Positions 26,767-35,830 of a stretch of DNA of 64,000 nt are shown piece by piece. Numbering within the stretch: the stretch's first letter is position 1; each line of letters begins with the position of its first letter. Origin of the DNA: JAGNLM01 sp964439835 (GTDB taxonomy: Bacteria; Pseudomonadota; Gammaproteobacteria; JAABTG01). A model generated the notes under the pieces. The model searched no databases, had not been told where the DNA came from, and worked only from the letters and a program-made list of their open reading frames with translations. Position numbers and translations under genes: made by a program. The stretch covers positions 66,881-130,880 of the forward strand of contig CAYTPQ010000004.1 in NCBI GenBank assembly GCA_964439835.1. The letters are read 5' to 3'.

Positions 26767-27921
26767 ATGAGCGCCGAATCGAAAAAGAGCGAGCGTGCCG
26801 CGCCGGGGCCCGCGGGGTCGCGCGGCTTCGTGCGCAGCTTCTGGCGCCTCGCCGGGCCCTACTGGCGCTCCGAGCGTGGGCGCGTGGCCTGGGCGGTGAC
26901 GCTGGCGGTGGTCGCGCTGACCGGGGCCCAGGTCGCCGTACCGGTCGCCATCAACCTCTGGAGCGAGCGGCTGTTCGACGCCCTGGAGCAGCGCGCGATG
27001 GCGGAGTTCCTGTGGATGATTGGCGCGCTGCTCGTGATCCTGGCCGCCAACGTCGTCATCACGACCGTGCACCTGTGGCTGAAACGACGGCTGCAGGTGG
27101 ACTGGCGGGCCTGGCTCACCCGCCGGCTGACCGACGAGTGGATGCGCGGGGGGCGGCATTACGAGCTCACGCTGATCCCGGGCGACCACGACAACCCCGA
27201 CGGACGGATCGCGGAGGACGTCCGGATCGCGACGGAGTACGCCATCGACCTGGCTCACTCGCTGCTCTACTGCCTGCTGCTGCTGGTGAGCTTCGCCCAG
27301 ATCCTGTGGGCACTGTCCGGGTCGCCTCACCTGGCCCTGGCCGGTGTGAGCCTCTACCTGCCCGGCCACCTGGTCTGGGTCGCGCTGGTCTACGCGGGGG
27401 TGGGCACGGCCGCCACGTTTCTGCTCGGGCGCCCGCTGGTGGCTGCCGCCAACCTCCGTCAGGTCCGGGAGGCGAGCTTTCGCTTCGGCCTCGCCCACGC
27501 CCGCGAGGGCAGCCTGTCGATCGCCCAGCTCCGCGCCGAGGCGGCCGAGCGGCGCCGGCTCGGCGCTCTGTTTCGCGAGGCGGTGCGGGCCTGGGACGAC
27601 CAGACCCGGGCCCTGCGCAACCTGTTCGTCTTCTCCTCGGGCTGGACCGTACTGTCCCAGGCATTCCCGATCCTGATCGCGGCCCCGCGCTACATCGCCG
27701 GGACCATCACGCTCGGCGTGCTGATGCAGACGGCTCAGGCCTTCCAGCAGATGGTGGCGGCGCTGGCGTGGCCGATCGACAACCTGCCGAAGGTCGCGGA
27801 GTGGCGGGCCTCCGCCGGCCGGGTCCTGGGCCTGCACCGGGCCATCGGCAGGCTCTGCCAGGCGCGGCCCAGCGGGGCGACCGGCGAGGTCGGCCCAGGT
27901 CCGGGGGTGGGCGGGCCGTGA
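26767..27921 (+). CDS. SbmA/YddA-like ABC membrane protein without ATPase domain
   Basis: This 384-residue protein has about six to seven hydrophobic segments and the SbmA/BacA/YddA membrane domain: FWRLAGPYWRSERGRVAW near 26, WRAWLTRRLTDEWMRGGRHYEL near 118, NPDGRIAEDVR near 145, and GVLMQTAQAFQQMVAALAWPIDN near 320. YddA-type proteins continue with an ATPase domain after the GLHRAI-like segment; here the protein ends about 30 residues later. It may be an SbmA-like, proton-driven peptide importer, or a truncated ABC half-transporter. ATG 26767 follows GGGGCAGCC. hisHF starts 53 bases downstream. Confidence 0.72.
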   Translation: MSAESKKSERAAPGPAGSRGFVRSFWRLAGPYWRSERGRVAWAVTLAVVALTGAQVAVPVAINLWSERLFDALEQRAMAEFLWMIGALLVILAANVVITTVHLWLKRRLQVDWRAWLTRRLTDEWMRGGRHYELTLIPGDHDNPDGRIAEDVRIATEYAIDLAHSLLYCLLLLVSFAQILWALSGSPHLALAGVSLYLPGHLVWVALVYAGVGTAATFLLGRPLVAAANLRQVREASFRFGLAHAREGSLSIAQLRAEAAERRRLGALFREAVRAWDDQTRALRNLFVFSSGWTVLSQAFPILIAAPRYIAGTITLGVLMQTAQAFQQMVAALAWPIDNLPKVAEWRASAGRVLGLHRAIGRLCQARPSGATGEVGPGPGVGGP

Positions 27922-27974
27922 TACCATCCGGGGCGTTCCGGTGCGCTCCGGCGCCCGTTTCGCCCGGTAAAGGC

Positions 27975-29558
27975 ATGCGAGCGATCACGATCCTGGACTA
28001 CGGCGCGGGCAACGTGCGGAGCGTGCGCAACGCCATCCGCCGCCTCGGCTACGAGGTCCGCGACGTCCGCCAGCCGGAGGACATCGCCGCGGCCGAGACC
28101 CTGGTGTTCCCGGGCGTCGGCAGCTTCGGCAGCGCGATGGCGCGCCTGCACGCGGACGGATACGTCGAGCCGCTACGGCGCTACCTCGCCGAGGGGCGGC
28201 CGTTCCTCGGGATCTGCCTGGGCCTGCAGACCCTGTTCGAGGGCAGCGAGGAGTCGCCCGAGCTACCGGGGCTCGGCCTGATCCCGGGCCGGGTGCGGCG
28301 CTTCGACGCGGCCGGGCTCTCGGTGCCCCACATCGGGTGGAACGGTCTGCGTCCGGAGCGGGGCTCTCCCGTTCTCGCCGACTACGCCGACGAGAAACTC
28401 TACTTCGTGCACTCCTACCGCGCCCTGCGCGAGCCGGCCAACGCCGACTGGGTGCTGGCCACGACCGACTACGGCGGGGAGTTCGTCAGTGCGGTCGAGC
28501 GGGGGCGGGTGGTCGCGGTTCAGTTTCACCCGGAGAAGAGCGGCGAGGCCGGGCTGCACATCCTCGGTCGCTTCCTGGCGGGGGCGGGGTCGGCCGCGCC
28601 GGTCCTTCCGGGTGCCGGGCCGACCCGGCTCGCCAAGCGCGTCATCGCCTGCCTCGACGTGCGCACCAACGACGACGGCGACCTGGTGGTGACCAAGGGC
28701 GACCGCTACGACGTGCGCGAGGCGGGGCGAGTGCGCAACATGGGCAAGCCGGTGGAGCTCGCCCGGCGTTACTTCGAGGAGGGCGCCGACGAGGTCACCT
28801 TCCTGAACATCACGGCCTTCCGCGACTCGCCGTTGGAAGACCAGCCGATGCTGGAGGTGCTGCAGCGGACCTCCGAGAACGTCTTCGTGCCGCTCACCAT
28901 CGGCGGCGGGATCCGGGGCTACACCGACTCGAACGGCCGCCGCTACTCGGCGCTCGACGTTGCCTCGGAGTACTTCCGTTCGGGGGCGGACAAGATCTCG
29001 ATCGGCAGCGACGCGGTGCACGCGGTCGAGGCCCTGCGCGAGCGAGGGCGCGGCAGCGGCGAGAGCTCGCTCGAGCAGATCGCCCGCGTCTACGGCAATC
29101 AGGCGGTGGTGGTCTCGGTCGACCCGCGGCGGGTGTACGTCCGCTCGCCCGAGGACACGCCCCACCGCACGGTGCGCACGGCGGTGCCCGGGCCAAACGG
29201 CGAGGCCTACTGCTGGTTCCAGTGCACGGTGAAGGGCGGGCGCGAGGGGCGGGATCTCGACGCGGTGGAGCTGGCGCGGGGGGCGGAGGCGCTCGGCGCT
29301 GGCGAGGTCCTGCTCAACTCGATCGACCGGGACGGCACCGGTCTCGGGTTTGATCTCGAGCTCATCCAGGCGGTGCGGGAGGCCGTGTCCATTCCCGTCA
29401 TCGCCTCGAGCGGGGCGGGGCGGGTGGAGCACTTCTCGGAGGTGTTCGAGCGGACCGACGTGGAGGCGGCGCTGGCGGCGGGGATCTTTCACCGGCGGGA
29501 GGTGCCGATCGCGGCGGTGAAGGCGCACCTGAAGGAGCGCGGCATCGAGGTGCGATGA
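27975..29558 (+). CDS. hisHF: Fused imidazole glycerol phosphate synthase HisH-HisF, eukaryotic type
   Basis: This 527-residue protein joins the glutaminase HisH (1-210) to the cyclase HisF (220-527), which in most bacteria are separate genes. The glutaminase triad is C81 (GICLGLQ), H185 and E187 (FHPEKSG). The cyclase aspartates are D228 (IACLDVR) and D451 (NSIDRDGTG). The cyclase part has features of yeast HIS7 and the plant enzyme: TNDDGDLVVTKGDRYDVRE, EVTFLNITAFRDSPLED, and GYTDSNGRRYSALDVASEYF, insertions absent from ordinary HisF. The enzyme makes imidazole glycerol phosphate and AICAR in histidine synthesis. No other his gene is nearby. Element B follows the stop codon by 38 bases. Confidence 0.95.
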   Translation: MRAITILDYGAGNVRSVRNAIRRLGYEVRDVRQPEDIAAAETLVFPGVGSFGSAMARLHADGYVEPLRRYLAEGRPFLGICLGLQTLFEGSEESPELPGLGLIPGRVRRFDAAGLSVPHIGWNGLRPERGSPVLADYADEKLYFVHSYRALREPANADWVLATTDYGGEFVSAVERGRVVAVQFHPEKSGEAGLHILGRFLAGAGSAAPVLPGAGPTRLAKRVIACLDVRTNDDGDLVVTKGDRYDVREAGRVRNMGKPVELARRYFEEGADEVTFLNITAFRDSPLEDQPMLEVLQRTSENVFVPLTIGGGIRGYTDSNGRRYSALDVASEYFRSGADKISIGSDAVHAVEALRERGRGSGESSLEQIARVYGNQAVVVSVDPRRVYVRSPEDTPHRTVRTAVPGPNGEAYCWFQCTVKGGREGRDLDAVELARGAEALGAGEVLLNSIDRDGTGLGFDLELIQAVREAVSIPVIASSGAGRVEHFSEVFERTDVEAALAAGIFHRREVPIAAVKAHLKERGIEVR

Positions 29559-29596
29559 GGTCCTGCGAAGGAATCGCCAGATTGCGGGGCGCGGGG

Positions 29597-29706
29597 GCAG
29601 ATCCCCGGTGCGGTCCCGCGGGACACGCCGCAAGTACGTCCCTGTAGGCTCGTCTGCCGCCGTCCCTGGCGTCAGACGGTCCCGCGAAACCGCCCCGGGG
29701 ATCTGC
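29597..29706 (+). repeat. Dispersed palindromic element, copy B
   Basis: A 110-bp element whose terminal arms GCAGATCCCCGGTGCGGT and ACCGCCCCGGGGATCTGC pair except at one position. Its 68-bp core is the reverse complement of the core of copy A with a single base difference. It starts 38 bases after the hisHF stop, the same distance and orientation as copy A relative to ilvB. Confidence 0.9.
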
Positions 29707-29843
29707 TCGAAGGTAAGTGTCAGGCTTCTTACTCGAGGTCGAAGGGCCATAGAACGGCAAGCAGGTGTGCCGCTGCTTCAGCCACGGGCGGTAGGATTCG
29801 GTAGTTGAGACGGGACTCACGGACGGCTAGCGGGGAGACTTTC

Positions 29844-30986
29844 ATGAGAATGCGCAAGGGGCTTCTGGGACTCGTACTGGGCTTGGGTGTAGCAGCGGCC
29901 GGGCCGCTGTCTGCGGCGGAGCCGATCCGCATCGGCACCTTCCTGGCGGTGACGGGGCCCGCCTCGTTCCTCGGCGACCCGGAGCTGCGCACGCTGCAGA
30001 TGTACGTGGAGGAGCTGAACGCCAAGGGCGGGGTGCTCGGTCGCAAGCTCGAGCTCGTGCACTACGACACCGTGGGTCAGGCGAAGGAGGCGGTGACCTT
30101 CGTCAAGCGCCTCATCCAGAACGACGATGTGGACGTCATCGTCGGCGGGTCGAGCACCGGGGACACGATGGCCGCGATCCCGGAGGTGGAGAAGGCCGGG
30201 GTGCCGTTCATCTCCCTCGCGGGCGGTGTCGAGATCGTCGAGCCGGTGAAGAAGTGGGTGTTCAAGGTCCCGCACACGGACCGCATGGCGGCCATCCGGA
30301 TCTTCGAGGACATGAAGAAGCGCGGGATCCGTAAAGTCGCCCTGATCACGGGTGACGGCGGCTTCGACAAGTCGGGCCGCAAGCAGGTGCTGGAGTTGGC
30401 GCCCGCGCACGGGATCGAGGTCGTGGCGGACGAGTCCTACGGCAACAAGGACACCGACATGACCACCCAGCTCACCAAGATCCGGGGCTCCGGCGCCGAG
30501 GCGATCCTGAACTTCGGCTTCGGGGCGGCGCCAGCCATCGTGACTCGCAACGTGCGCCAGCTCGGCATCACGCTGCCGGTGTACCAGTCCCACGGCGTGG
30601 CCTCCAAGAAGTTCATCGAGATGGCGGGCGAGGCGGCCGAGGGCGTGCGTCTGCCGGCCGCGGCCCTGGTGGTGGCCGAGCAGCTTGCCGACACCGACCC
30701 GCAGAAGAAGGTGCTCCTCGACTACAAGGCCAAGTTCGAGGCCCGCCACGGCGAGGTGTCGACCTTCGGCGGCCACGCTTACGACGGGCTCTTCATCGCC
30801 GTCGAGGCGATCCAGCGGGCGGGAGGCACCGACAAGGCAAAGGTGCGGGACGAGATCGAGAAGACCCGCGGCTTCGTCGGCACCGCGGGGGTGTTCAACA
30901 TGAGCCCACAGGATCACATGGGCCTGAGCGTCGACGCCTTCAAGATGGTCGAGGTGCGCAAGGGCAACTGGGTCATCATCGACTGA
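29844..30986 (+). CDS. livJ: Branched-chain amino acid type ABC substrate-binding protein
   Basis: This 380-residue periplasmic binding protein has a signal peptide of about 24 residues (MRMRKGLLGLVLGLGVAAA, then SAAEP). Its type I fold carries IRIGTFLAVTGPASFLGDPE, VDVIVGGSSTGDTMAAIP and FGGHAYDGLFIAVEAIQRAGG. ATG 29844 follows GGGGAGA. It begins the complete LivJHMGF operon. Members of this family also bind aromatic acids, amides or urea, so the ligand is not certain. The 29707-29843 leader contains no obvious promoter match. Confidence 0.9.
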   Translation: MRMRKGLLGLVLGLGVAAAGPLSAAEPIRIGTFLAVTGPASFLGDPELRTLQMYVEELNAKGGVLGRKLELVHYDTVGQAKEAVTFVKRLIQNDDVDVIVGGSSTGDTMAAIPEVEKAGVPFISLAGGVEIVEPVKKWVFKVPHTDRMAAIRIFEDMKKRGIRKVALITGDGGFDKSGRKQVLELAPAHGIEVVADESYGNKDTDMTTQLTKIRGSGAEAILNFGFGAAPAIVTRNVRQLGITLPVYQSHGVASKKFIEMAGEAAEGVRLPAAALVVAEQLADTDPQKKVLLDYKAKFEARHGEVSTFGGHAYDGLFIAVEAIQRAGGTDKAKVRDEIEKTRGFVGTAGVFNMSPQDHMGLSVDAFKMVEVRKGNWVIID

Positions 30987-31034
30987 CCGGTCGCCGGGGC
31001 GGGGAACCGCGTTCCTGCCCCGGCGTAGTCCGCC

Positions 31035-31910
31035 ATGCTCGACGCGCTGCTGCAGTTTCTGATCACCGGCGTGACGGTCGGCTCGACCTACGCCCTCGTC
31101 GGGCTCGGCTTCGCCATCATCTACAACGCCTCCGACGTGGTGAACTTCGCCCAGGGCGAGTTCGTGATGGTCGGGGCGATGGTGGCGATCAGCCTGCTCT
31201 CCGCGGGCACGCCGTTTCCGCTGGCGCTGGTGCTGGCGGTCCTGGTGACCGTCGGCGTCGGCCTCCTGCTCGAGGCGCTCGCGGTGGAGCCGGCTCGCGG
31301 CGCCCCGGTGGTCACGCTCATCATCATCACCATTGGCGCCTCGATCCTGCTGCGCGGCCTCGCGCTCCTCATCTGGGGCAAGAACTTCCACGCGATGCCG
31401 CACTTCTCCGGCGAAACCCCCCTACACCTGGGTAGCGCCACCCTGCTGCCCCAGAACCTCTGGGTGATGGGCGGAGCGGCGGTGCTGGTGCTGGGGGTGC
31501 GCTACTTCTTCGGCCGCACTACCGCGGGCAAGGCCCTGCTCGCCTGCTCCTGCAATCGGACGGCAGCACACCTGATGGGCATCAACGTGCGGCGGATGCT
31601 GCTGCTCGCCTACGGCATGTCGGCGATGCTGGGGGCGGTGGCAGGGATCCTGGTCGCACCCATCACCTTCACCTCCTACGACGCGGGGGTGATGCTGGGG
31701 CTGAAGGGGTTCTCCGCCGCGATCCTGGGCGGGATGGGCAACCCCATGGGGGCGGTGGCGGGCGGCCTGCTCCTCGGCGTGCTCGAGTCCCTGGGCGCCG
31801 GCTTCATCTCCTCCGGCTACAAGGACGCCATCGCCTTCCTGGTCATCCTGCTGGTGCTGTTCCTCAAGCCCAGCGGGCTCTTCGGCCGCAGCTCGGTCGA
31901 GCGCGCGTGA
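31035..31910 (+). CDS. livH: Branched-chain amino acid ABC permease LivH
   Basis: This 291-residue inner membrane permease has about eight hydrophobic segments. It starts GVTVGSTYALVGLGFAIIYN and has the typical FAQGEFVMVGAMVA near residue 38 and the ATPase-contacting loop GFSAAILGGMGNPMGAVAGG near 230-250. It pairs with LivM in the HAAT importer. The start lies 48 bases after the livJ stop; its stop overlaps the livM GTG start. Confidence 0.93.
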   Translation: MLDALLQFLITGVTVGSTYALVGLGFAIIYNASDVVNFAQGEFVMVGAMVAISLLSAGTPFPLALVLAVLVTVGVGLLLEALAVEPARGAPVVTLIIITIGASILLRGLALLIWGKNFHAMPHFSGETPLHLGSATLLPQNLWVMGGAAVLVLGVRYFFGRTTAGKALLACSCNRTAAHLMGINVRRMLLLAYGMSAMLGAVAGILVAPITFTSYDAGVMLGLKGFSAAILGGMGNPMGAVAGGLLLGVLESLGAGFISSGYKDAIAFLVILLVLFLKPSGLFGRSSVERA

Positions 31911-32941
31911 CCCCGTTCTCGCGGCGGCTCGCGGAGGGTCTGCGCGATGCGGCGCCCGCCGGCCGCGGGCGGTTACTCGGTCTGTTCCTGCTGGCGGTCG
32001 TGGTGTTCTCGCTGCCGCTGCTCTTCCCGAAGAACTACTTCGTCACCGTGGTCGGGGTGTCGGTCGGCTTCCACGTGATCCTGGCCGTCGCGCTGAACCT
32101 GCTGATCGGTTACGCGGGGCAGATCTCGCTCGGCCACGCGGCCTTCTTCGGCATGGGGGCGTACAGCTCCGGTATCCTGACCACGCGCCTCGGCTGGGAC
32201 CCCTGGCTTGCCATGCTGGCGGGCCTGCTCGCCGTGTTCCTCGTCGCCAGCCTGCTCGCGCGCCCCATCCTGAAGCTGAAGGGCCACTACCTGGCCATGG
32301 CCACCCTCGGCTTCGGCATCATCGTGCACATCGTCATGGTCCAGGCGGTGACGCTCACCGGTGGACCCGACGGCCTCTCCGGCATCCCGAGCCTGTCGCT
32401 GCTCGGCTGGCAGGTGTCGACCGACCAGGACTGGTACTGGGTGGTCGCGGCGGTCATGCTGGCCGTCATCGCGTTGTCCCTCAATATCGTCGACTCGCGC
32501 GCCGGCCGGGCGCTGCGCGCGGTGCACGGCTCGGAGCTGGGGGCGCAGATGATGGGCGTCGACACCGCGCGCACCAAGAGTCAGGTGTTCGTGCTCTCCG
32601 CCGTCCTCAGCAGCTTCGCCGGCAGCCTGTTCGCCCACCAGCAGAGCTTCATCAGCCCGGATTCCTTCAGCTTCTTCGTCTCCATCGAGCTGGTGACGAT
32701 GGTGGTGCTGGGCGGGATGGCGTCGACCTACGGTGCGGTCTTCGGCGCCGTGGTTCTGACGGTCCTGCGTGCGACCCTGGTGGTGTTCCACGACTACGAG
32801 ATGGTGGTCCTCGGCGCCGTTCTGATGACCATCATGATCTTCCTGCCTCAAGGCCTGTTCGTAGGCCTGGCCCAGCTCGTGCGCCTGGCGCTGGCGCGCC
32901 GGGCCGCAGTCCCGGAGCGCGCCGACCATGGCGCTGCTTGA
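31907..32941 (+). CDS. livM: Branched-chain amino acid ABC permease LivM
   Basis: This 344-residue second permease of the HAAT importer shows the family string LNLLIGYAGQISLGHAAFFGMGAY near residues 64-85, GPDGLSGIP near 152 and VTMVVLGGMASTYGAVFGA near 262. It has about nine hydrophobic segments and a short Arg-rich N-terminus before the first. The GTG at 31907 lies within the last codons of livH (GTGA overlap). Its last 14 bases overlap livG. Confidence 0.93.
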   Translation: MTPFSRRLAEGLRDAAPAGRGRLLGLFLLAVVVFSLPLLFPKNYFVTVVGVSVGFHVILAVALNLLIGYAGQISLGHAAFFGMGAYSSGILTTRLGWDPWLAMLAGLLAVFLVASLLARPILKLKGHYLAMATLGFGIIVHIVMVQAVTLTGGPDGLSGIPSLSLLGWQVSTDQDWYWVVAAVMLAVIALSLNIVDSRAGRALRAVHGSELGAQMMGVDTARTKSQVFVLSAVLSSFAGSLFAHQQSFISPDSFSFFVSIELVTMVVLGGMASTYGAVFGAVVLTVLRATLVVFHDYEMVVLGAVLMTIMIFLPQGLFVGLAQLVRLALARRAAVPERADHGAA

Positions 32942-33704
32942 GGTCTCCGGCCTGGAGAAGTCCTTCGGCGGGGTGACCGCGCTCGCCGACGTGCGCTTTC
33001 GCGTCCCCGCGGGGGTGGTCTACGCCGTCATCGGCCCCAACGGCGCCGGTAAGACCACGCTCTTCAACACACTCTGCGGCTTCTACCGACCGGACGAGGG
33101 CAGCGTCCGCCTCGCGGACGAGCCGCTGGTCGGACTGGCTCCTCATGCGGTCGCCGCGCGCGGCGTCTCCCGCACGTTCCAGAACCTGCAGGTGTTCTTC
33201 AACATGACGGCGTTGGAGAACGTCATGGTGGGCTGCCACCTGCGATCGCGGTCGGGCTTGCTCGGGGCGGCGCTGCGTCTCCCGTCGGTGCTGCGCGAGG
33301 AGAGGCGGGTGCGGGAGTGGGCGCGCGAGGCCCTGGCGTTCTGCGGCCTGGGCGAGATCGCGCACCAGCAGGCAAACGCGCTGCCCTACGGGGTGCTGAA
33401 GCGCCTGGAGGTGGCCCGGGCTTTGGCCGCGCGGCCGCGCCTGCTTCTGATGGACGAGCCCGCGGCCGGGCTCAACGACACCGAGACGGTCGAGATGCGC
33501 GGACTCATCCGTCGCATCCGCGACTCGGGTGTCACCGTGCTGCTGGTCGAGCACAACATGGAGCTGGTGATGCAGGTCGCCGACCGGGTGCTGGTGCTGG
33601 AGTACGGCAGCGTGCTCGCCGAGGGGACACCGGCGGAGGTGCAGTCGAACCGGCGGGTCATTGACGCCTACCTGGGCGGCCAGGTGCAGTATGCCGTCGA
33701 CTGA
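32928..33704 (+). CDS. livG: Branched-chain amino acid ABC ATPase LivG
   Basis: This 258-residue ATPase has Walker A GPNGAGKTT near residue 37, QNLQVFFNMTALENVMVG, the LivG-style signature LPYGVLKRLEVARALA near 157 and Walker B LLLMDEPAAGLN. The C-terminal VLEYGSVLAEGTPAEVQSN is also typical. It starts inside the 3' end of livM and overlaps livF by 14 bases, so the subunits are made together. Confidence 0.94.
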   Translation: MALLEVSGLEKSFGGVTALADVRFRVPAGVVYAVIGPNGAGKTTLFNTLCGFYRPDEGSVRLADEPLVGLAPHAVAARGVSRTFQNLQVFFNMTALENVMVGCHLRSRSGLLGAALRLPSVLREERRVREWAREALAFCGLGEIAHQQANALPYGVLKRLEVARALAARPRLLLMDEPAAGLNDTETVEMRGLIRRIRDSGVTVLLVEHNMELVMQVADRVLVLEYGSVLAEGTPAEVQSNRRVIDAYLGGQVQYAVD

Positions 33705-34419
33705 CGCGCCCCTGCTCCGGGTCGAGGGCCTCGCCAGCCACTACGGACCGGTGCGCGCGCTGGCCGACGTCTCGCTCACGGTCGGCCTGGGCGAGCTGGT
33801 GGCGATTGTCGGCGCCAACGGCGCCGGCAAGAGCACGCTGCTGCGCAGCCTCTCGGCGGTGCAGCCGAAGAGTGCCGGAACCGTTCACTTCGACGGCCGG
33901 GACATCACCCGCCTGCCGCCGCACAGGGTGGTCGCCGCGGGGATCTGCCACGCCCCCGAGGGTCGGCAGGTGTTCGCGCCGCTCAGCGTCGAGGACAACC
34001 TGCGGCTCGGCGCGTACCCACACCGGCGGGACCGGACGTGGGTCGAACGCGAGCTCGAGCGGGTCTACGAGCTGTTTCCGATCCTGAGGGAGCGCCGCAC
34101 CCAGCTGGCGGGGACGCTGTCAGGTGGCCAGCAGCAGATGCTGTCCATCGGCCGTGCGCTACTCGGCCGGCCGCGCCTGCTGCTGCTGGACGAGCCCTCG
34201 ATGGGTCTGGCGCCGCTGCTGGTGGAGGAGATCTTCCGCGTGGTGCAGGAGCTGAACCGCAACGGCGTGACGGTGCTGCTGGTCGAGCAGAACGCGCGCG
34301 CGGCGCTCGGCATCGCGGACCGTGGCTACGTGCTCGAGACGGGGCGCGTCGTGATGTCCGCGCGCGCGGCGGACCTGCTCGCCGACGAGGGCGTGCGCCG
34401 GGCGTATCTGGGCCGCTGA
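33691..34419 (+). CDS. livF: Branched-chain amino acid ABC ATPase LivF
   Basis: This 242-residue ATPase has Walker A GANGAGKST near residue 41, HAPEGRQVFAPLSVEDNL near 89, signature LSGGQQQMLSIGRAL near 139 and Walker B LLLLDEPSMGLAP. ATG 33691 is used rather than the longer frame from 33661 because it gives the family N-terminus and the usual overlap with livG. It completes the importer. Confidence 0.94.
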   Translation: MPSTDAPLLRVEGLASHYGPVRALADVSLTVGLGELVAIVGANGAGKSTLLRSLSAVQPKSAGTVHFDGRDITRLPPHRVVAAGICHAPEGRQVFAPLSVEDNLRLGAYPHRRDRTWVERELERVYELFPILRERRTQLAGTLSGGQQQMLSIGRALLGRPRLLLLDEPSMGLAPLLVEEIFRVVQELNRNGVTVLLVEQNARAALGIADRGYVLETGRVVMSARAADLLADEGVRRAYLGR

Positions 34420-34536
34420 GGCTCGCGGGGGGCGCGTGAGGCGGGCGGAGGAGCGCGGTTGTCGGCAGCGTGAGGGTTGCCGGGGCGAGGGGAGAGCAGC
34501 GCCGGGTGGCCGGTGGTCGAGAGGGGAGGGTGAAGC

Positions 34537-35202
34537 ATGTATGTCGAACAGATCATGAGCCGCGACGTGGCCAAGGTCACCGAGGACACCCGCGTCACCC
34601 ACCTGTCCGGCATGATGCACGAGCAGTGCATCCACCACCTGCCGGTGGTCCGGGGCGAGGACACCCTCGTCGGGCTCGTCTCCTTCCGCGATCTGCAACG
34701 GCTCTCGCCGTCTCCCGCGACCACGCTGTCCGTCGGCGAGGCGAACTACCTGCTCGGCAAGCTCACCGCGAGCAAGGTGATGCACACGGAGGTCGTCACC
34801 TGCTCGCCCGACACCCTGGTCGAGGACGCGGCCTACCTGATGCGCCGGGAAGGCGTGGGCTGCCTGCCGGTGACCAAGGACGGGCGCCTGGTGGGGATCG
34901 TCACGGTCGAGGACATGCTGGATTTCTTCCTCGACATCACCGGCTGCACCACCGAGCAGACCGCGCGCATCGCCGTCCACCTCCAGGACCGCCTGGGCGA
35001 GCTGGCGAAGCTGCTCGGCGCCATCAACGCCAGCGGGGGCTACATCGCCACCGTGGTCTCGCCCCAGCACCCGGACGAGACCGGCATGCGCATCGCCATC
35101 GTCCGCTTCCGCTCGAACGACCCCCAGGCCATCGACCGCAAGCTGCGCGAGCTTGGCTACGAGCTGATCACCGAGAACTTGCCGCGGCCGATGGTTGGGT
35201 GA
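34537..35202 (+). CDS. CBS-CBS-ACT domain protein, AcuB-like
   Basis: This 221-residue cytoplasmic protein has two CBS motifs (residues 1-60 and 75-135; MSRDVAKVTEDTRV, VMHTEVVTCSPDTLVEDA) and a C-terminal ACT-like region (AVHLQDRLGELAKLLGAINASGGYI). CBS pairs bind adenosine nucleotides and ACT domains bind amino acids, so it looks like a sensor protein of the AcuB type. GGGGAGGGTGAAGC precedes the ATG. It lies 117 bases after livF, so it may report on the amino acids imported, but that is inference. Confidence 0.82.
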   Translation: MYVEQIMSRDVAKVTEDTRVTHLSGMMHEQCIHHLPVVRGEDTLVGLVSFRDLQRLSPSPATTLSVGEANYLLGKLTASKVMHTEVVTCSPDTLVEDAAYLMRREGVGCLPVTKDGRLVGIVTVEDMLDFFLDITGCTTEQTARIAVHLQDRLGELAKLLGAINASGGYIATVVSPQHPDETGMRIAIVRFRSNDPQAIDRKLRELGYELITENLPRPMVG

Positions 35203-35290
35203 GGGATCGCTGGGTCGGCACCGTCTGGAGGTAGTGCGACCACCGACCGCGGCGTGAAGTGCTCGCCCTGGTTCACGGCACCGAGGCGAG

Positions 35291-35830
35291 CTAGAACCAG
35301 AACTCCGGATACCGCCTCGACGCTGGGATGTTGTTCACCAGCACCCCTACGGTGATGAGCATGGCGGCACCCAGCGCCACCGGCGTCAGGGCGTAGGCGA
35401 AGCCCAGGTCGTGGATGCCGGGGCCGCCGACGACGGCCAGGAGGGCAGTGGCGCCCCCGGGGGGGTGCAGGGTGCGGGTCAGGTGCATCGCGGCGACTGC
35501 CGTGGCGACGGCCACGGCCTCCGCCAGCCACAGCTCGCCGTGCAGGAGCTTGTACGAGGCGACCCCCACCAGCGCGCAGAGGATGTGCCCGAACAATACG
35601 TTGCGCGGCTGGGCTAGCGGGCTGCGGGGGGCGCCGAAGATCAACACGGCGGTCGCGCCGAACGAGCCGATCATCAGCAGTCGGTCGGTCCCGACCAGAA
35701 CATAGGTGCCCGCCAGGCCCACCACGGCGATGCCGAGGAAGGCGCCGACCCAGGACCAGAAGACCTCCTCGTTGCTGACCCGCGGCGGCGCGCCGCGGGT
35801 GGTGCCGAGCATCTTGCGCCAGTAGATCAC
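35291..35830 (-). CDS. HPP family membrane protein
   Basis: This 179-residue membrane protein has about four to five hydrophobic segments and the family motif LHPPGGATALLAVVGGP near residue 122. ATAVLIFGAPRSPLAQPRNVLFGH near 60-83 is also typical. HPP proteins are often tied to CBS domains, either fused or adjacent, and some act in nitrite/anion transport. Its ATG overlaps the stop of the upstream CBS gene by four bases, so the pair acts as a split HPP-CBS protein. The substrate is unknown. Confidence 0.86.
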   Translation of the reverse strand: MIYWRKMLGTTRGAPPRVSNEEVFWSWVGAFLGIAVVGLAGTYVLVGTDRLLMIGSFGATAVLIFGAPRSPLAQPRNVLFGHILCALVGVASYKLLHGELWLAEAVAVATAVAAMHLTRTLHPPGGATALLAVVGGPGIHDLGFAYALTPVALGAAMLITVGVLVNNIPASRRYPEFWF

